Positions 1-5,778 of a stretch of 8,881 nucleotides of DNA are shown here, in pieces. Each line of letters starts with the position of its first letter. Positions within the stretch are counted from its first letter, which is position 1. The position numbers and the translations under genes were made by a program. The notes below the pieces were generated by a model. That model saw only the letters and a program-made list of their open reading frames with translations, ran no database searches and was not told where the DNA came from. Source of the DNA: Anaerolineae bacterium (GTDB lineage: Bacteria; Chloroflexota; Anaerolineae; J102); assembly GCA_026992375.1 (NCBI GenBank), contig JALXAF010000040.1, positions 1 to 8,881 on the forward strand, in the 5' to 3' direction.

Positions 1-8
1 CGAATCAT
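1..8 (-). CDS. start of a downstream gene, probably a response regulator (partial)
   Basis: On the minus strand an ATG at 8-6 overlaps the TGA of the sensor kinase (7-5) in the ATGA arrangement typical of translationally coupled genes. Only Met-Ile and the first two bases of a CG-starting (Arg) codon lie in the window. NarL/LuxR-type response regulators often start Met-Ile-Arg and often follow their kinase this way, so a cognate regulator is the likely identity. This rests on context and three codons only. Confidence 0.4.
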
Positions 9-1948
9 GATGTCATTGGGAGTGATTCAGAAAGTGACGTTTCGAAGGAGTCGGGTGCGGGAGCAGAGGGCATGGGAACCGTCACCGTAATCACAGAGCC
101 TTGTCCCGGCCCAGTGACGACGGAAAGACGACCGCCAATGCTCTCGGCCCGTTCGCGCATCGATGTGAGTCCATAGCTGCGATGCCCGCTATTCCGCCTG
201 GGCGCATCGGAAAACCCGACGCCGTCATCCGCCACCCGCAACTCCAGTTCGTCCCCCCGCCGCAAGACTAGCACATCCACGCGTTGGGCCTGGGCGTGCT
301 TGCGCACGTTGGTGAGGGCCTCCTGGGCGATGCGCAGCAGTTGCAAGCTGATGCGGCTGGGCGCGGTCAGGTCTGCAGACGAAGCGGTGAAAGTCACGTC
401 CAGATTCGCTTGCCGGGCGAAGTCACGAGCATAAGTTTCGAGATTCCGGGCCAGTTGTTCGGGATCATCCCAGCGCAGACGCAGCCCTTCGATGGCTTCT
501 CGCACATCCATGTACGCCGAGCGCACTATCTGGCGGGTTTCATTGATTTCCCGTTCGAGATTATCGTATTGTCTCTTCTGAAACATGCGCTCGATACGAT
601 CGATTTGCAGTCCCAGATAGCCCAGAGTCTGAGCCAGGCCATCGTGGAATTCCCGGGCGAGACGATAGCGTTCCCGCAGCATGGCCGTCTGCTGCAATTC
701 GGCGTATAGTTGGGCGTTGCGAATAGCCAGGGATATCTGGTGTGCAATGGTTTGCAGCAGATCGGAGTGTTGTTTCGAAAAGCCATGCTGGCGATGAGCG
801 CCCAAGAACAACGCGCCAAAACTCTGTCCTTCGGTGATGAGGGGCAACGCGGCAGCGGAGCCCAACTCGTGCGGCTGCCCAAACATAGCCGGATGCAAAA
901 TGAGGGATTGCTGACTGAAAGCCTCTTGCGCCAACGTCTGGGCGAAGGCGAACCGAGCTGACGTCACGCCGTCCAAGCCTTCCTGAGCCAATGATATCCA
1001 ACGCTCTTCCTCGGGCAGATACAGGAAAATCGCTCCCGCCTGGGCTTTCCAGCCGCGCATGGCCACCTGCAAGGTCTGAGACGCCAGCGCGTCCAACGAT
1101 TGCTGGCTGCGAGAGACGTTATCCAGCGAATGCAGCGCCTCCATCTGTCGTTCTCTCGAGCGCAAGCTATCGACGGCGAAGGCGATGACTCCGCCCAGGA
1201 TGTTGAGCAGATAAGCCTGCTCTTCTTTGGGGCCGTCGGCCGAGGGAAAATAGGCGGTGAGCACGCCTACGCGTTCCTGATCGGTGTTGATGGGCACACA
1301 AACGAGGGAATGAATGCCATCGGTGCGGGCCTGTTCGGCCACGCCCGCAAACAGCGGACAATCACTATCCACATGAGCGTGCAAAACCGAGCATGTGCGG
1401 CAACGCTCCGCCGAAACGTCATAATCCAGATGATTGCGCAAACTCTGGGCGTAGTCTTCGCTCAGCCCCCAGGCCATCGCCAAATTCAAGGTCCGCTTTT
1501 CCTCATCAAAGGTGACGATGGTGGCTGATTGCGCTCCGGCCAATTGGGTGGGGGCCTGAACCGCCACTTTGTAGACCTCATCTTCATTGGGAGCGGCGGC
1601 GATGTATTGTCCGTAGCGATCCAGCGCCAAAAGCTTCTGATGGTTGTCCTCCAATTCATCGAATGCGCGACGAAGCTCCCTTTCCGTCTCCGCCTGTTTG
1701 TCCGCGTTCCTGGCGATGTACGTCAATCCCCACCACGCCACAATGCTGCCCGTGAGCGTATACACCAACACCTCCAGCCACCATCCCACCGATGAGTTGA
1801 GGGGACGGATAACCGTCTGAACGAAAAATTGATGCAATGCGGCCAGCGCCAGCACGACCATGGGCGCGTTCCATCGTAACAGCCGCAATTGCTTGTGAAG
1901 CGGTTGTCGTCGCAGATGCTGCCAGGAGGCCGCAATTCTAGATTTCAT
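5..1948 (-). CDS. GAF-domain sensor histidine kinase, NarX/DesK (HisKA_3) type
   Basis: This is a 647-residue membrane sensor kinase that would autophosphorylate on histidine and pass the phosphate to a NarL-type regulator. Two membrane segments lie near residues 30-48 and 58-78, followed by a coiled-coil-like stretch (about 82-110). Two GAF-like domains follow (about 105-262 and 275-415). The dimerisation/phosphoacceptor helix contains REFHDGLAQTLGYL with His435. The HATPase domain has an N box (EALTNVRKHA, Asn547), a G1 box (DDGVGFS, near 574-580) and a final glycine box (SYGLTSMRERAESIGG). The first GAF domain contains C-x2-C-x10-C (Cys183, Cys186, Cys197) with His190 and His192, which could bind a metal, an Fe-S cluster or act in redox sensing. 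The frame is open for 108 more codons upstream, but these run into an inserted repeat element and are not protein-like. The ATG at 1948 directly follows a promoter-like sequence and is preferred. The signal sensed cannot be read from the sequence. Confidence 0.93.
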   Translation of the reverse strand: MKSRIAASWQHLRRQPLHKQLRLLRWNAPMVVLALAALHQFFVQTVIRPLNSSVGWWLEVLVYTLTGSIVAWWGLTYIARNADKQAETERELRRAFDELEDNHQKLLALDRYGQYIAAAPNEDEVYKVAVQAPTQLAGAQSATIVTFDEEKRTLNLAMAWGLSEDYAQSLRNHLDYDVSAERCRTCSVLHAHVDSDCPLFAGVAEQARTDGIHSLVCVPINTDQERVGVLTAYFPSADGPKEEQAYLLNILGGVIAFAVDSLRSRERQMEALHSLDNVSRSQQSLDALASQTLQVAMRGWKAQAGAIFLYLPEEERWISLAQEGLDGVTSARFAFAQTLAQEAFSQQSLILHPAMFGQPHELGSAAALPLITEGQSFGALFLGAHRQHGFSKQHSDLLQTIAHQISLAIRNAQLYAELQQTAMLRERYRLAREFHDGLAQTLGYLGLQIDRIERMFQKRQYDNLEREINETRQIVRSAYMDVREAIEGLRLRWDDPEQLARNLETYARDFARQANLDVTFTASSADLTAPSRISLQLLRIAQEALTNVRKHAQAQRVDVLVLRRGDELELRVADDGVGFSDAPRRNSGHRSYGLTSMRERAESIGGRLSVVTGPGQGSVITVTVPMPSAPAPDSFETSLSESLPMTS

Positions 1949-1955
1949 GCTATAA

Positions 1956-1984
1956 ACATTACTAGAATTCGAGTTTTCTGTCAA
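1956..1984 (-). promoter_or_regulatory. promoter of the sensor kinase, probably leaderless
   Basis: On the minus strand a perfect TTGACA (1984-1979) is followed by a 17-bp spacer and TAATGT (1961-1956), which matches the TAnnnT core of a -10 box. The kinase ATG begins 7 nt after the -10, so transcription would start at or within a base of the start codon. No Shine-Dalgarno sequence precedes this ATG, which supports a leaderless mRNA. A mobile element ends only 16 bp upstream of the -35. Confidence 0.6.
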
Positions 1985-2000
1985 CCACCCCGAAAGATAG

Positions 2001-2248
2001 GGGTGCGTTCCAAAATTGGGGCGCACTGGCCGAATAGAATTCGGTTCTGAGGGCGTTCCGCCGCATGTCCTCCTGCGAGGACATCTTCGGGCGCAAATTG
2101 GCCTGTCTGCGCAGGCAGACAAGCGGTCTCCTCCCCAGCCCGTCCCGGAGCGGGGGAGGAACAAAAGGAGGGGGCTGCCCCCAGCCCTGATTTCAATCGG
2201 CAGGTTCTGGCAAGAAATGCAAATTTGCACCCAAATTGGAACGCACCC
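2001..2248. mobile_element. MITE-like element with GGGTGCGTTCCAA ends
   Basis: The left end reads GGGTGCGTTCCAAAATTGGG and the inverted right end reads GGGTGCGTTCCAATTTGGG, giving terminal inverted repeats of about 19 bp with two mismatches. The element is flanked by GAAAGATAG (1992-2000) and AAAAGATAG (2249-2257), a 9-bp direct repeat with one mismatch, as expected for a target-site duplication. It carries no credible gene, so it would be non-autonomous and need a transposase from elsewhere. The interior holds a palindromic module (2028-2207). The ends resemble those of the element at 4377-4585. A 9-bp duplication is compatible with several DDE transposase families, so no family is assigned. 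Confidence 0.75.
2028..2207 (+). repeat. interspersed palindromic module, copy A
   Basis: This module starts with the palindrome GCCGAATAGAATTCGGTTCT, continues with GGCGTTCCGCCG and a GTCC...GGAC hairpin, and ends with AGCCCTGATTTCAATCGGC. The same order of motifs recurs at 6908-7051, and the first third recurs at 2298-2358. Copy A has extra internal hairpins (TGTCTG...CAGACA near 2101-2120 and TCCTCCCC...GGGGGAGGA near 2129-2161), suggesting a later insertion. No protein is encoded. Confidence 0.7.
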
Positions 2249-2297
2249 AAAAGATAGCGGCGACTGCATCATTTAGTCGATCTTCTAAGGTTTATGC

Positions 2298-2358
2298 GCG
2301 CCGAATAAATTCAGATATCAGGGCGTCCCGCCGCCCGTCTCCCCCGGGGAGGGACGGA
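2298..2358 (+). repeat. interspersed palindromic module, partial copy B
   Basis: The sequence CGCCGAATAAATTCAG, then AGGGCGTCCCGCCGCCCGTC and a CCCC/GGGG hairpin ending GGGACGG, matches the first third of the modules at 2028 and 6908 with scattered differences. It lacks the AGCCCTGATT...AATCGG end. No flanking terminal repeats or target duplication were found, so it looks like a decayed or truncated copy. Lying between the serine hydrolase stop and the kinase promoter, its GC-rich hairpin could attenuate read-through, but there is no T tract to call a terminator. Confidence 0.6.
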
Positions 2359-2441
2359 TCGTGGCTGCTGGCAAACGCTGATGAAGACCAACGCGCAGCC
2401 GAAGGCCATTGATCCGACTTCCAGACGGCGGGCGCTGTGCA

Positions 2442-3818
2442 TCAATCATTGTTGATACAATGTCCCGCCAGCACATTCTGCAGAAACGCAGTCTCATCCC
2501 AAGCGCCATGATGGCTGACGCCCAACCGTACGATGACCATGTTGCAGGAGGGGATGACCACCACATACTGGCCGTCATGGCCCTCGGCCGCGTAGGCGTC
2601 ATCGGGTACGCCCTCCCACTCTTTGTTGTCACCCGAGCCTCGATTCAGCCACCACAACGCGCCGTACTGCCCATGTGAAGGGGGCGTAGGCGTGCGAGCG
2701 TAGTCCACCCAGCCCTCGGGCAGGATGCGTTGGCCATCCCAAACGCCGTCTTGCAGGTAAAGCTGGCCGAAGCGGGCCCAATCCCGGGCCGTGGCGTACA
2801 TGTAGGATGACCCCACGAACGTGCCCGATGCGTCCGGCTCCAGCACGGCGCTGTTCATGCCGATGCGATGGAAGAGCGCCCGCCGCGGGAAGTTCCAATA
2901 CACGTTGATATCCCCGCCTATCACATCGCGGATGATGCGGGAGAGGATGTTGGCCGTGCCGCTGGAGTAATTCCACACGGTGTCGGGAGGCGCAGCCAGA
3001 GGCATGTTCGCGGCATACGCGGCCATATCGCTGCTGTTGTAGAGCATCTGGGTGACGCCCACGGTGAGATCACCGTAATCCTCGTTGAATTCCAGGCCGC
3101 TGCTCATGCGCATGAGCTGGTCGGTGGTGATGGCGTGGCGGGGGTCGTCGGGCGAGGCCCATTCGGATACGGGGGCCGGGGCCATGATGTCCAGCTTGCC
3201 ATCCATGACCAGCAGACCTAACAGAGCATGGGTGACGCTCTTGGTCATGGACCAGCCCAGGAAGGGCGTGTCCTTGCCGTAGCCCTCGGCGTAGCGTTCG
3301 GCGATGATCTGACCATCCTTGACCACGACAATGGCCCGGGTGCGACGAGGGTTCTCGGGATTGGGTTCGGAGAAAGCCTCATCCAATACGACCTCCAACG
3401 CCGGGTCAGGTTGATAATCCACAGCGTCGCCCACTGGCCAGGGCCGAGCCGGATCCAGGGGCGCGGCCGGGGGCAGTGTGGCTGTGCGGGTCTCGAAGGG
3501 TCCTTTTCCGGCCAGCAAGGTGCAGCCCAGGCCCGAGCGATAGATGGCCTTTTGCTTTGCAGCCCAGCCCCACAGCGTGGCCGAAAGCCCATTCGCCTCC
3601 ACCCGGGGCTTCAGAAAAGGCACCAGGGGATTATCAGGCATGTCGGCCAGAGCGGCTTCAATGCTCTGACCGGTAAGATTGTGGTTGGAGCAAATGACTT
3701 TAGCCGTATAGCCGGTAGCGACTTTGAAAGTAGGAAGCATGTAGAAATAGCCACCGATTAGGGAGATGAGCAAAATGGAGACGATTGCAGTGAGGATGAT
3801 GGCGATCCAGCGTTTCAT
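2442..3818 (-). CDS. membrane-anchored serine hydrolase, class C beta-lactamase / NylB-like
   Basis: This 458-residue protein has one N-terminal hydrophobic segment (about residues 4-28), so the catalytic domain probably lies outside the cytoplasmic membrane. The catalytic motifs of the penicillin-recognising serine hydrolase fold are visible: SMTK with nucleophile Ser190 and Lys193, YSS (Tyr284-Ser286, in WNYSSGTANIL) as the second motif, and GHDGQ (413-417) where KTG/HxG lies in relatives. WSMTKS and NYSSGT are typical of the beta-lactamase-related group that includes 6-aminohexanoate-dimer hydrolase, esterases and D-aminopeptidases, so an antibiotic target or substrate should not be assumed. 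Residues 30-130 form a family-specific N-terminal extension. The start at 3818 is chosen over the ATG 14 codons upstream because AGGAG lies 7 nt before it and the protein then opens with a lysine/arginine-led membrane anchor. It appears to be monocistronic. Confidence 0.9.
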   Translation of the reverse strand: MKRWIAIILTAIVSILLISLIGGYFYMLPTFKVATGYTAKVICSNHNLTGQSIEAALADMPDNPLVPFLKPRVEANGLSATLWGWAAKQKAIYRSGLGCTLLAGKGPFETRTATLPPAAPLDPARPWPVGDAVDYQPDPALEVVLDEAFSEPNPENPRRTRAIVVVKDGQIIAERYAEGYGKDTPFLGWSMTKSVTHALLGLLVMDGKLDIMAPAPVSEWASPDDPRHAITTDQLMRMSSGLEFNEDYGDLTVGVTQMLYNSSDMAAYAANMPLAAPPDTVWNYSSGTANILSRIIRDVIGGDINVYWNFPRRALFHRIGMNSAVLEPDASGTFVGSSYMYATARDWARFGQLYLQDGVWDGQRILPEGWVDYARTPTPPSHGQYGALWWLNRGSGDNKEWEGVPDDAYAAEGHDGQYVVVIPSCNMVIVRLGVSHHGAWDETAFLQNVLAGHCINND

Positions 3819-3825
3819 GAGGCGG

Positions 3826-3842
3826 CTCCTGGAGCGATAATA
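3826..3842 (-). promoter_or_regulatory. ribosome binding site and possible -10 of the serine hydrolase
   Basis: On the minus strand AGGAG (3830-3826) lies 7 nt before the ATG at 3818 and fixes that start. TATTAT (3842-3837) lies 6 nt further upstream and could be a -10 box, which would give a leader of about a dozen bases. No good -35 is seen at the expected distance. The ribosome binding site is well supported and the promoter is weak. Confidence 0.5.
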
Positions 3843-3947
3843 GAAACAAGACGGAAGCAAGTCGGATATTGGTTCAATTGGATTTCAGGGGGAGACTGGC
3901 TCGTCCCTGGCGGACATGCGCAACGCTGGTCTACACACAAATCAGGT

Positions 3948-3965
3948 GGGTGTGTCCAATTTCGG
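3948..3965 (+). repeat. solitary transposon end (GGGTGTGTCCAATTTCGG)
   Basis: These 18 bases are an exact inverted copy of the right end of the MITE at 4568-4585, including its outermost base. The flanking 9 bases (AAATCAGGT) do not match the target duplication of that MITE, so the two are not ends of one simple insertion. The following 80 bp are unlike the interior of the MITE. They contain CCTTCGGCTCCGGGGCTCAG (3996-4015), which looks like another intergenic-repeat type. The best reading is one surviving end of a second, truncated element. Confidence 0.55.
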
Positions 3966-4040
3966 GAGGATGAAAGACTTGGCGATGCAGATCGTCCTTC
4001 GGCTCCGGGGCTCAGTAGAACGACTTTTGTTTTGGTCGAC

Positions 4041-4376
4041 GTTTTGGGCTGGCGGCAGCGCATCCGAGGCCTGGCCGAAGTCAATCCCAGGCTGTTTATC
4101 GGGGGTGTGGAGCAGATATGGCGTAACTACTAAGGTGTCATCACCACTTTTTGCCTCGAAGACACAAAGAAGATGATGGCACGAAGTGTTTTTCTTTACT
4201 TTTCTCTTCGCACCTTCGAAAAACTTCGGGCCTTCATGGCTTTTTGAGACTCAAAGCTAAGTACGTTAGCAGTTACGATACGACACAACTATCCGGAGCA
4301 ACCCGCTTATCTGCAGGCCGCCGATGAAATCCAGAACATCCTGGAGGAGCTGAAACAGCCCCTGCTCATTTCATAA
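4041..4376 (+). pseudogene. decayed plus-strand gene, C-terminal remnant
   Basis: Two plus-strand stretches look coding. The first (about 4041-4133) reads GWRQRIRGLAEVNPRLFIGG and then VEQIWRNY before a stop. The second (about 4290-4376) reads NYPEQPAYLQAADEIQNILE and then ELKQPLLIS before TAA. AACTA occurs at both breakpoints (4125-4129 and 4287-4291). Removing the 162 bases between these copies joins the pieces in one frame, giving IWRNYPEQPAYLQAADEIQ. The remnant therefore appears to be one gene tail split by an insertion, with its front lost near the solitary transposon end. The final helix (AADEIQNILEELKQ) resembles C-terminal helices of some cyanobacterial and Chloroflexota accessory proteins, but I do not recognise the family. 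The stop codon is retained inside the target duplication of the MITE that follows. Confidence 0.55.
4130..4286. mobile_element. putative short insertion splitting the decayed gene
   Basis: This 157-bp segment sits between 5-bp direct repeats AACTA (4125-4129, 4287-4291), and its removal restores the reading frame of the flanking coding remnants. Its interior is AT-richer than its neighbours. It contains degenerate 'cacgaag / cttcg' blocks (for example GCACGAAG near 4172 and CTTCGCACCTTCG near 4206), of the type seen in widespread intergenic repeats. The ends share only a short inverted match (GTGTC), so its transposition class is unclear. Illegitimate recombination is an alternative. Confidence 0.4.
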
Positions 4377-4449
4377 GGGTGTGTCCAAAATGAGTTGGAA
4401 AGTTAAAATAATCCATTCATTGGCGGGGCGCTTCGCGCCTGCCGCCAAC

Positions 4450-4474
4450 GCCGGGGATAAAGTCCCCCGGCTAG
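4450..4474 (-). repeat. REP-like palindrome with CTAG head
   Basis: On the minus strand the sequence is CTAGCCGGGGG-ACTTTAT-CCCCGGC, a strong 7-8 bp stem. It has the same form as the GTAG-headed hairpin at 4521-4548 but lies on the opposite strand, as REP elements often do when paired. Confidence 0.55.
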
Positions 4475-4519
4475 AAACAGCGCCCCTTCGGGGCTAGCCG
4501 GATTTATCCGGCGCTGTTT
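4475..4519 (+). repeat. nested hairpin structure inside the MITE
   Basis: AAACAGCGCC (4475-4484) pairs perfectly with GGCGCTGTTT (4510-4519). Between and overlapping these arms are two more perfect hairpins, GCCCC-TTC-GGGGC (4482-4494) and GCCGGAT-TT-ATCCGGC (4497-4512). They compete with the inner part of the outer stem, so the transcript could adopt either a long stem or two adjacent hairpins. The second hairpin is preceded by CTA, like the other REP-type units here. Confidence 0.55.
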
Positions 4520-4520
4520 T

Positions 4521-4548
4521 GTAGCCCGGCGACTTCATCGCCGGGCGG
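4521..4548 (+). repeat. REP element with GTAG head
   Basis: GTAG is followed by CCCGGCGA-CTTCA-TCGCCGGG, a 9-bp stem when the G of GTAG is counted. A GTAG tetranucleotide before a GC-rich hairpin is the known hallmark of REP sequences mobilised by RAYT (TnpA-REP) transposases. No such transposase is in the window. Confidence 0.6.
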
Positions 4549-4600
4549 ACGTGGCAAACGCTTCCAACCGAAATTGGACACACCCATTTCATAAAAATCG

Positions 4601-5173
4601 CTACGGCGTGTCCTCCGCATCCTCGACGTTCATCGCATAGAAATCCAATTGCACGCTGCCATACGTACGCGTATCGAAACGCTTCAGATTGTCGAGTTCA
4701 GGCTCTTCGTATTCGATGGGGTTGATCTGCACGATGACTTGACCCTCTGGCGTGAGCAGGCCCGGGCGGGCGTCAATGATCTTCAGGGCGTCCAACCACA
4801 GCCCCTTGTACTGAGGCGGCGCCACGTAGATGATATCGAAAGGTCCAATGTTCTGTCTCTGCAGATATTTGAACGCGTCGCCCCGCACCACATAGGCCCG
4901 ATCCACAAGGCGCGTGTGCTGCAGATTGCGGCCAATGGCCCGCAGCGCGGGCTTGTAGCGTTCGACAAAGGTGACATGCTCGGCTCCCCGGCTCAACGCT
5001 TCGATCCCCACCGACCCGGTGCCGCCAAACATATCCAACACCCGAGCGCCGCGCACCTCGTCTCCCAGAATGCTGAACAAGGCCTCCTTGGCGCGATCGG
5101 TGATGGGGCGCACAGCGTCGCCCGGAACTGACTCCAGCTTGCGTCCCTTGGCGCTGCCAGCGATAACTCTCAT
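4601..5173 (-). CDS. rsmD: 16S rRNA (guanine(966)-N(2))-methyltransferase RsmD
   Basis: This 190-residue cytoplasmic enzyme would use S-adenosylmethionine to methylate N2 of G966 in 16S rRNA during small-subunit assembly. The length is normal for the family. The N-terminus MRVIAGSAKGRKL and VRPITDRAKEALFSIL (about 21-36) are characteristic of RsmD. The SAM-binding loop is VLDMFGGTGSVGIEALSRGA (45-64), and Glu71 in VTFVER is the usual ribose-binding acid. The catalytic motif IV reads VAPPQY (117-122) rather than the usual DPPY, so the first acidic residue is absent. I recall the same APPQY form in some cyanobacterial and Chloroflexota homologues, so this is probably a lineage variant rather than a dead enzyme. 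Its ATG overlaps the TGA of the upstream membrane-protein gene by 4 bp, indicating an operon with coupled translation. coaD, a frequent RsmD neighbour, does not follow; a MITE does. Confidence 0.93.
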   Translation of the reverse strand: MRVIAGSAKGRKLESVPGDAVRPITDRAKEALFSILGDEVRGARVLDMFGGTGSVGIEALSRGAEHVTFVERYKPALRAIGRNLQHTRLVDRAYVVRGDAFKYLQRQNIGPFDIIYVAPPQYKGLWLDALKIIDARPGLLTPEGQVIVQINPIEYEEPELDNLKRFDTRTYGSVQLDFYAMNVEDAEDTP

Positions 5174-5733
5174 ATTCTCTGCTCCGCGGGAACGGAATCA
5201 GCGGGCGGGCGTCCGGTGCGCAAGAAGTGAAGAAGCCCTTCGCGCGTCAACAACTTGCGATCCCACAAGAACCAGAGCAGAAGCCCCACGCCGATGACAT
5301 CCAGCGTGATCAAAATCGGCTCCTGCACGATGATTTGCAGATAGGCGTGCAACATCTCGTTGGGCGTGCTCACATGCCGCCAGGGATGCCATCGCCAGCC
5401 GCGTAGCGGCCATAACAGGGTCTGGGTGAACCCCCACATCCTGTCTTCGATCTGGTGGGCGGAAAAGGCCAGTAGATAGGGCAGCCAGCGCCGCCATCGC
5501 CCCGTGGCCGCGGCCGCGGCCCACACAAGACCATGCAGCAGCAACGTGTGCCCGAAGAAGAGCGCAGCGTTAGCGTCGGGAAAGACGAACCAGGCCAGGG
5601 GCTTGTCGATCAGGTCCGGGGCCATCACCGCCAGCGCTATCAGCCGATAGTCAGCATCTTCGAACAGGCCGGTGCGACGCTGGATCAAATTCAGACCAGC
5701 CCAGGTCCATTCGATGTGTCCGGTGGGTAACAT
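5170..5733 (-). CDS. small membrane protein with metal-dependent-hydrolase-like motifs
   Basis: This protein of 187 residues has several hydrophobic segments (about 33-50, 56-76, 83-95 and 138-157). Conserved-looking polar residues sit at membrane borders: His6 (GHIEW), the PDLID block with Pro39, Asp40 and Asp43, GH at 61-62, and His93/Asp97 in SAHQIED. This spacing resembles the YdjM/DUF457 'membrane-bound metal-dependent hydrolase' group, in which PD-x2-D and membrane-border histidines are typical. The match is by pattern only, and no reaction is known. The frame extends 25 codons upstream, but the ATG at 5733 is chosen because a perfect TATAAT lies just before it and the extension would run through that promoter. 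It is the first gene of an operon with rsmD (ATGA overlap). Confidence 0.75.
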   Translation of the reverse strand: MLPTGHIEWTWAGLNLIQRRTGLFEDADYRLIALAVMAPDLIDKPLAWFVFPDANAALFFGHTLLLHGLVWAAAAATGRWRRWLPYLLAFSAHQIEDRMWGFTQTLLWPLRGWRWHPWRHVSTPNEMLHAYLQIIVQEPILITLDVIGVGLLLWFLWDRKLLTREGLLHFLRTGRPPADSVPAEQRI

Positions 5734-5739
5734 GTTTCT

Positions 5740-5745
5740 ATTATA
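5740..5745 (-). promoter_or_regulatory. -10 box of the membrane protein-rsmD operon, probably leaderless
   Basis: A perfect TATAAT on the minus strand is followed by AGAAAC and then the ATG at 5733, placing the expected transcription start at the start codon. No Shine-Dalgarno sequence and no clear -35 are visible. A G at -14 gives only half of an extended -10 motif. Confidence 0.6.
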
Positions 5746-5765
5746 CCTGCAATCTCGTTTTGCGC

Positions 5766-5771
5766 TACAAT
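5766..5771 (+). promoter_or_regulatory. -10 box of the YhhN-like gene, probably leaderless
   Basis: TACAAT (five of six consensus bases) is followed by AACGCCC and the ATG at 5779, so transcription would begin at or next to the start codon. No Shine-Dalgarno sequence is present. The expected -35 position falls on the -10 region of the opposing promoter, and no good -35 hexamer is seen. Confidence 0.5.
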
Positions 5772-5778
5772 AACGCCC

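Larger units (their letters stand above)
4377..4585. mobile_element. MITE with perfect 9-bp target duplication, carrying REP-type hairpins
   Basis: The ends are GGGTGTGTCCAAAATGAGTTGG (left) and, inverted, GGGTGTGTCCAATTTCGGTTGG (right), so the terminal inverted repeats run about 24 bp with a few differences. The nine bases ATTTCATAA occur immediately outside both ends (4368-4376 and 4586-4594), a perfect target-site duplication. The 209-bp interior encodes no protein. It is packed with hairpins, including REP-type palindromes (4450-4474, 4521-4548) and a nested structure (4475-4519). It would move only with a transposase supplied in trans. It lies 6 bp past the duplication from the rsmD stop, so its hairpins may also end rsmD transcripts. 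Confidence 0.88.

Noticed and set aside
284..1795. Plus-strand open frames of 65-142 codons opposite the kinase
   Set aside because: They are antisense shadows of a well-supported GC-rich kinase gene, with no family motifs.
1949..2272. 108-codon N-terminal extension of the sensor kinase frame
   Set aside because: It runs through the promoter and the MITE at 2001-2248, has proline/arginine/cysteine-rich non-protein-like composition, and leaves the membrane anchor in the wrong place.
2442..3818. Calling the serine hydrolase an antibiotic-resistance beta-lactamase
   Set aside because: The motifs (SMTK, YSS, HDG) fit the broad beta-lactamase-related hydrolase group, and the NylB-like WNYSSGT block and membrane anchor do not support a resistance role.
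3948..4585. A single 638-bp transposon bounded by exact 18-bp inverted repeats
   Set aside because: The 9 bases outside the two ends do not match, whereas those outside 4377 and 4585 match perfectly. The smaller element is the supported insertion.
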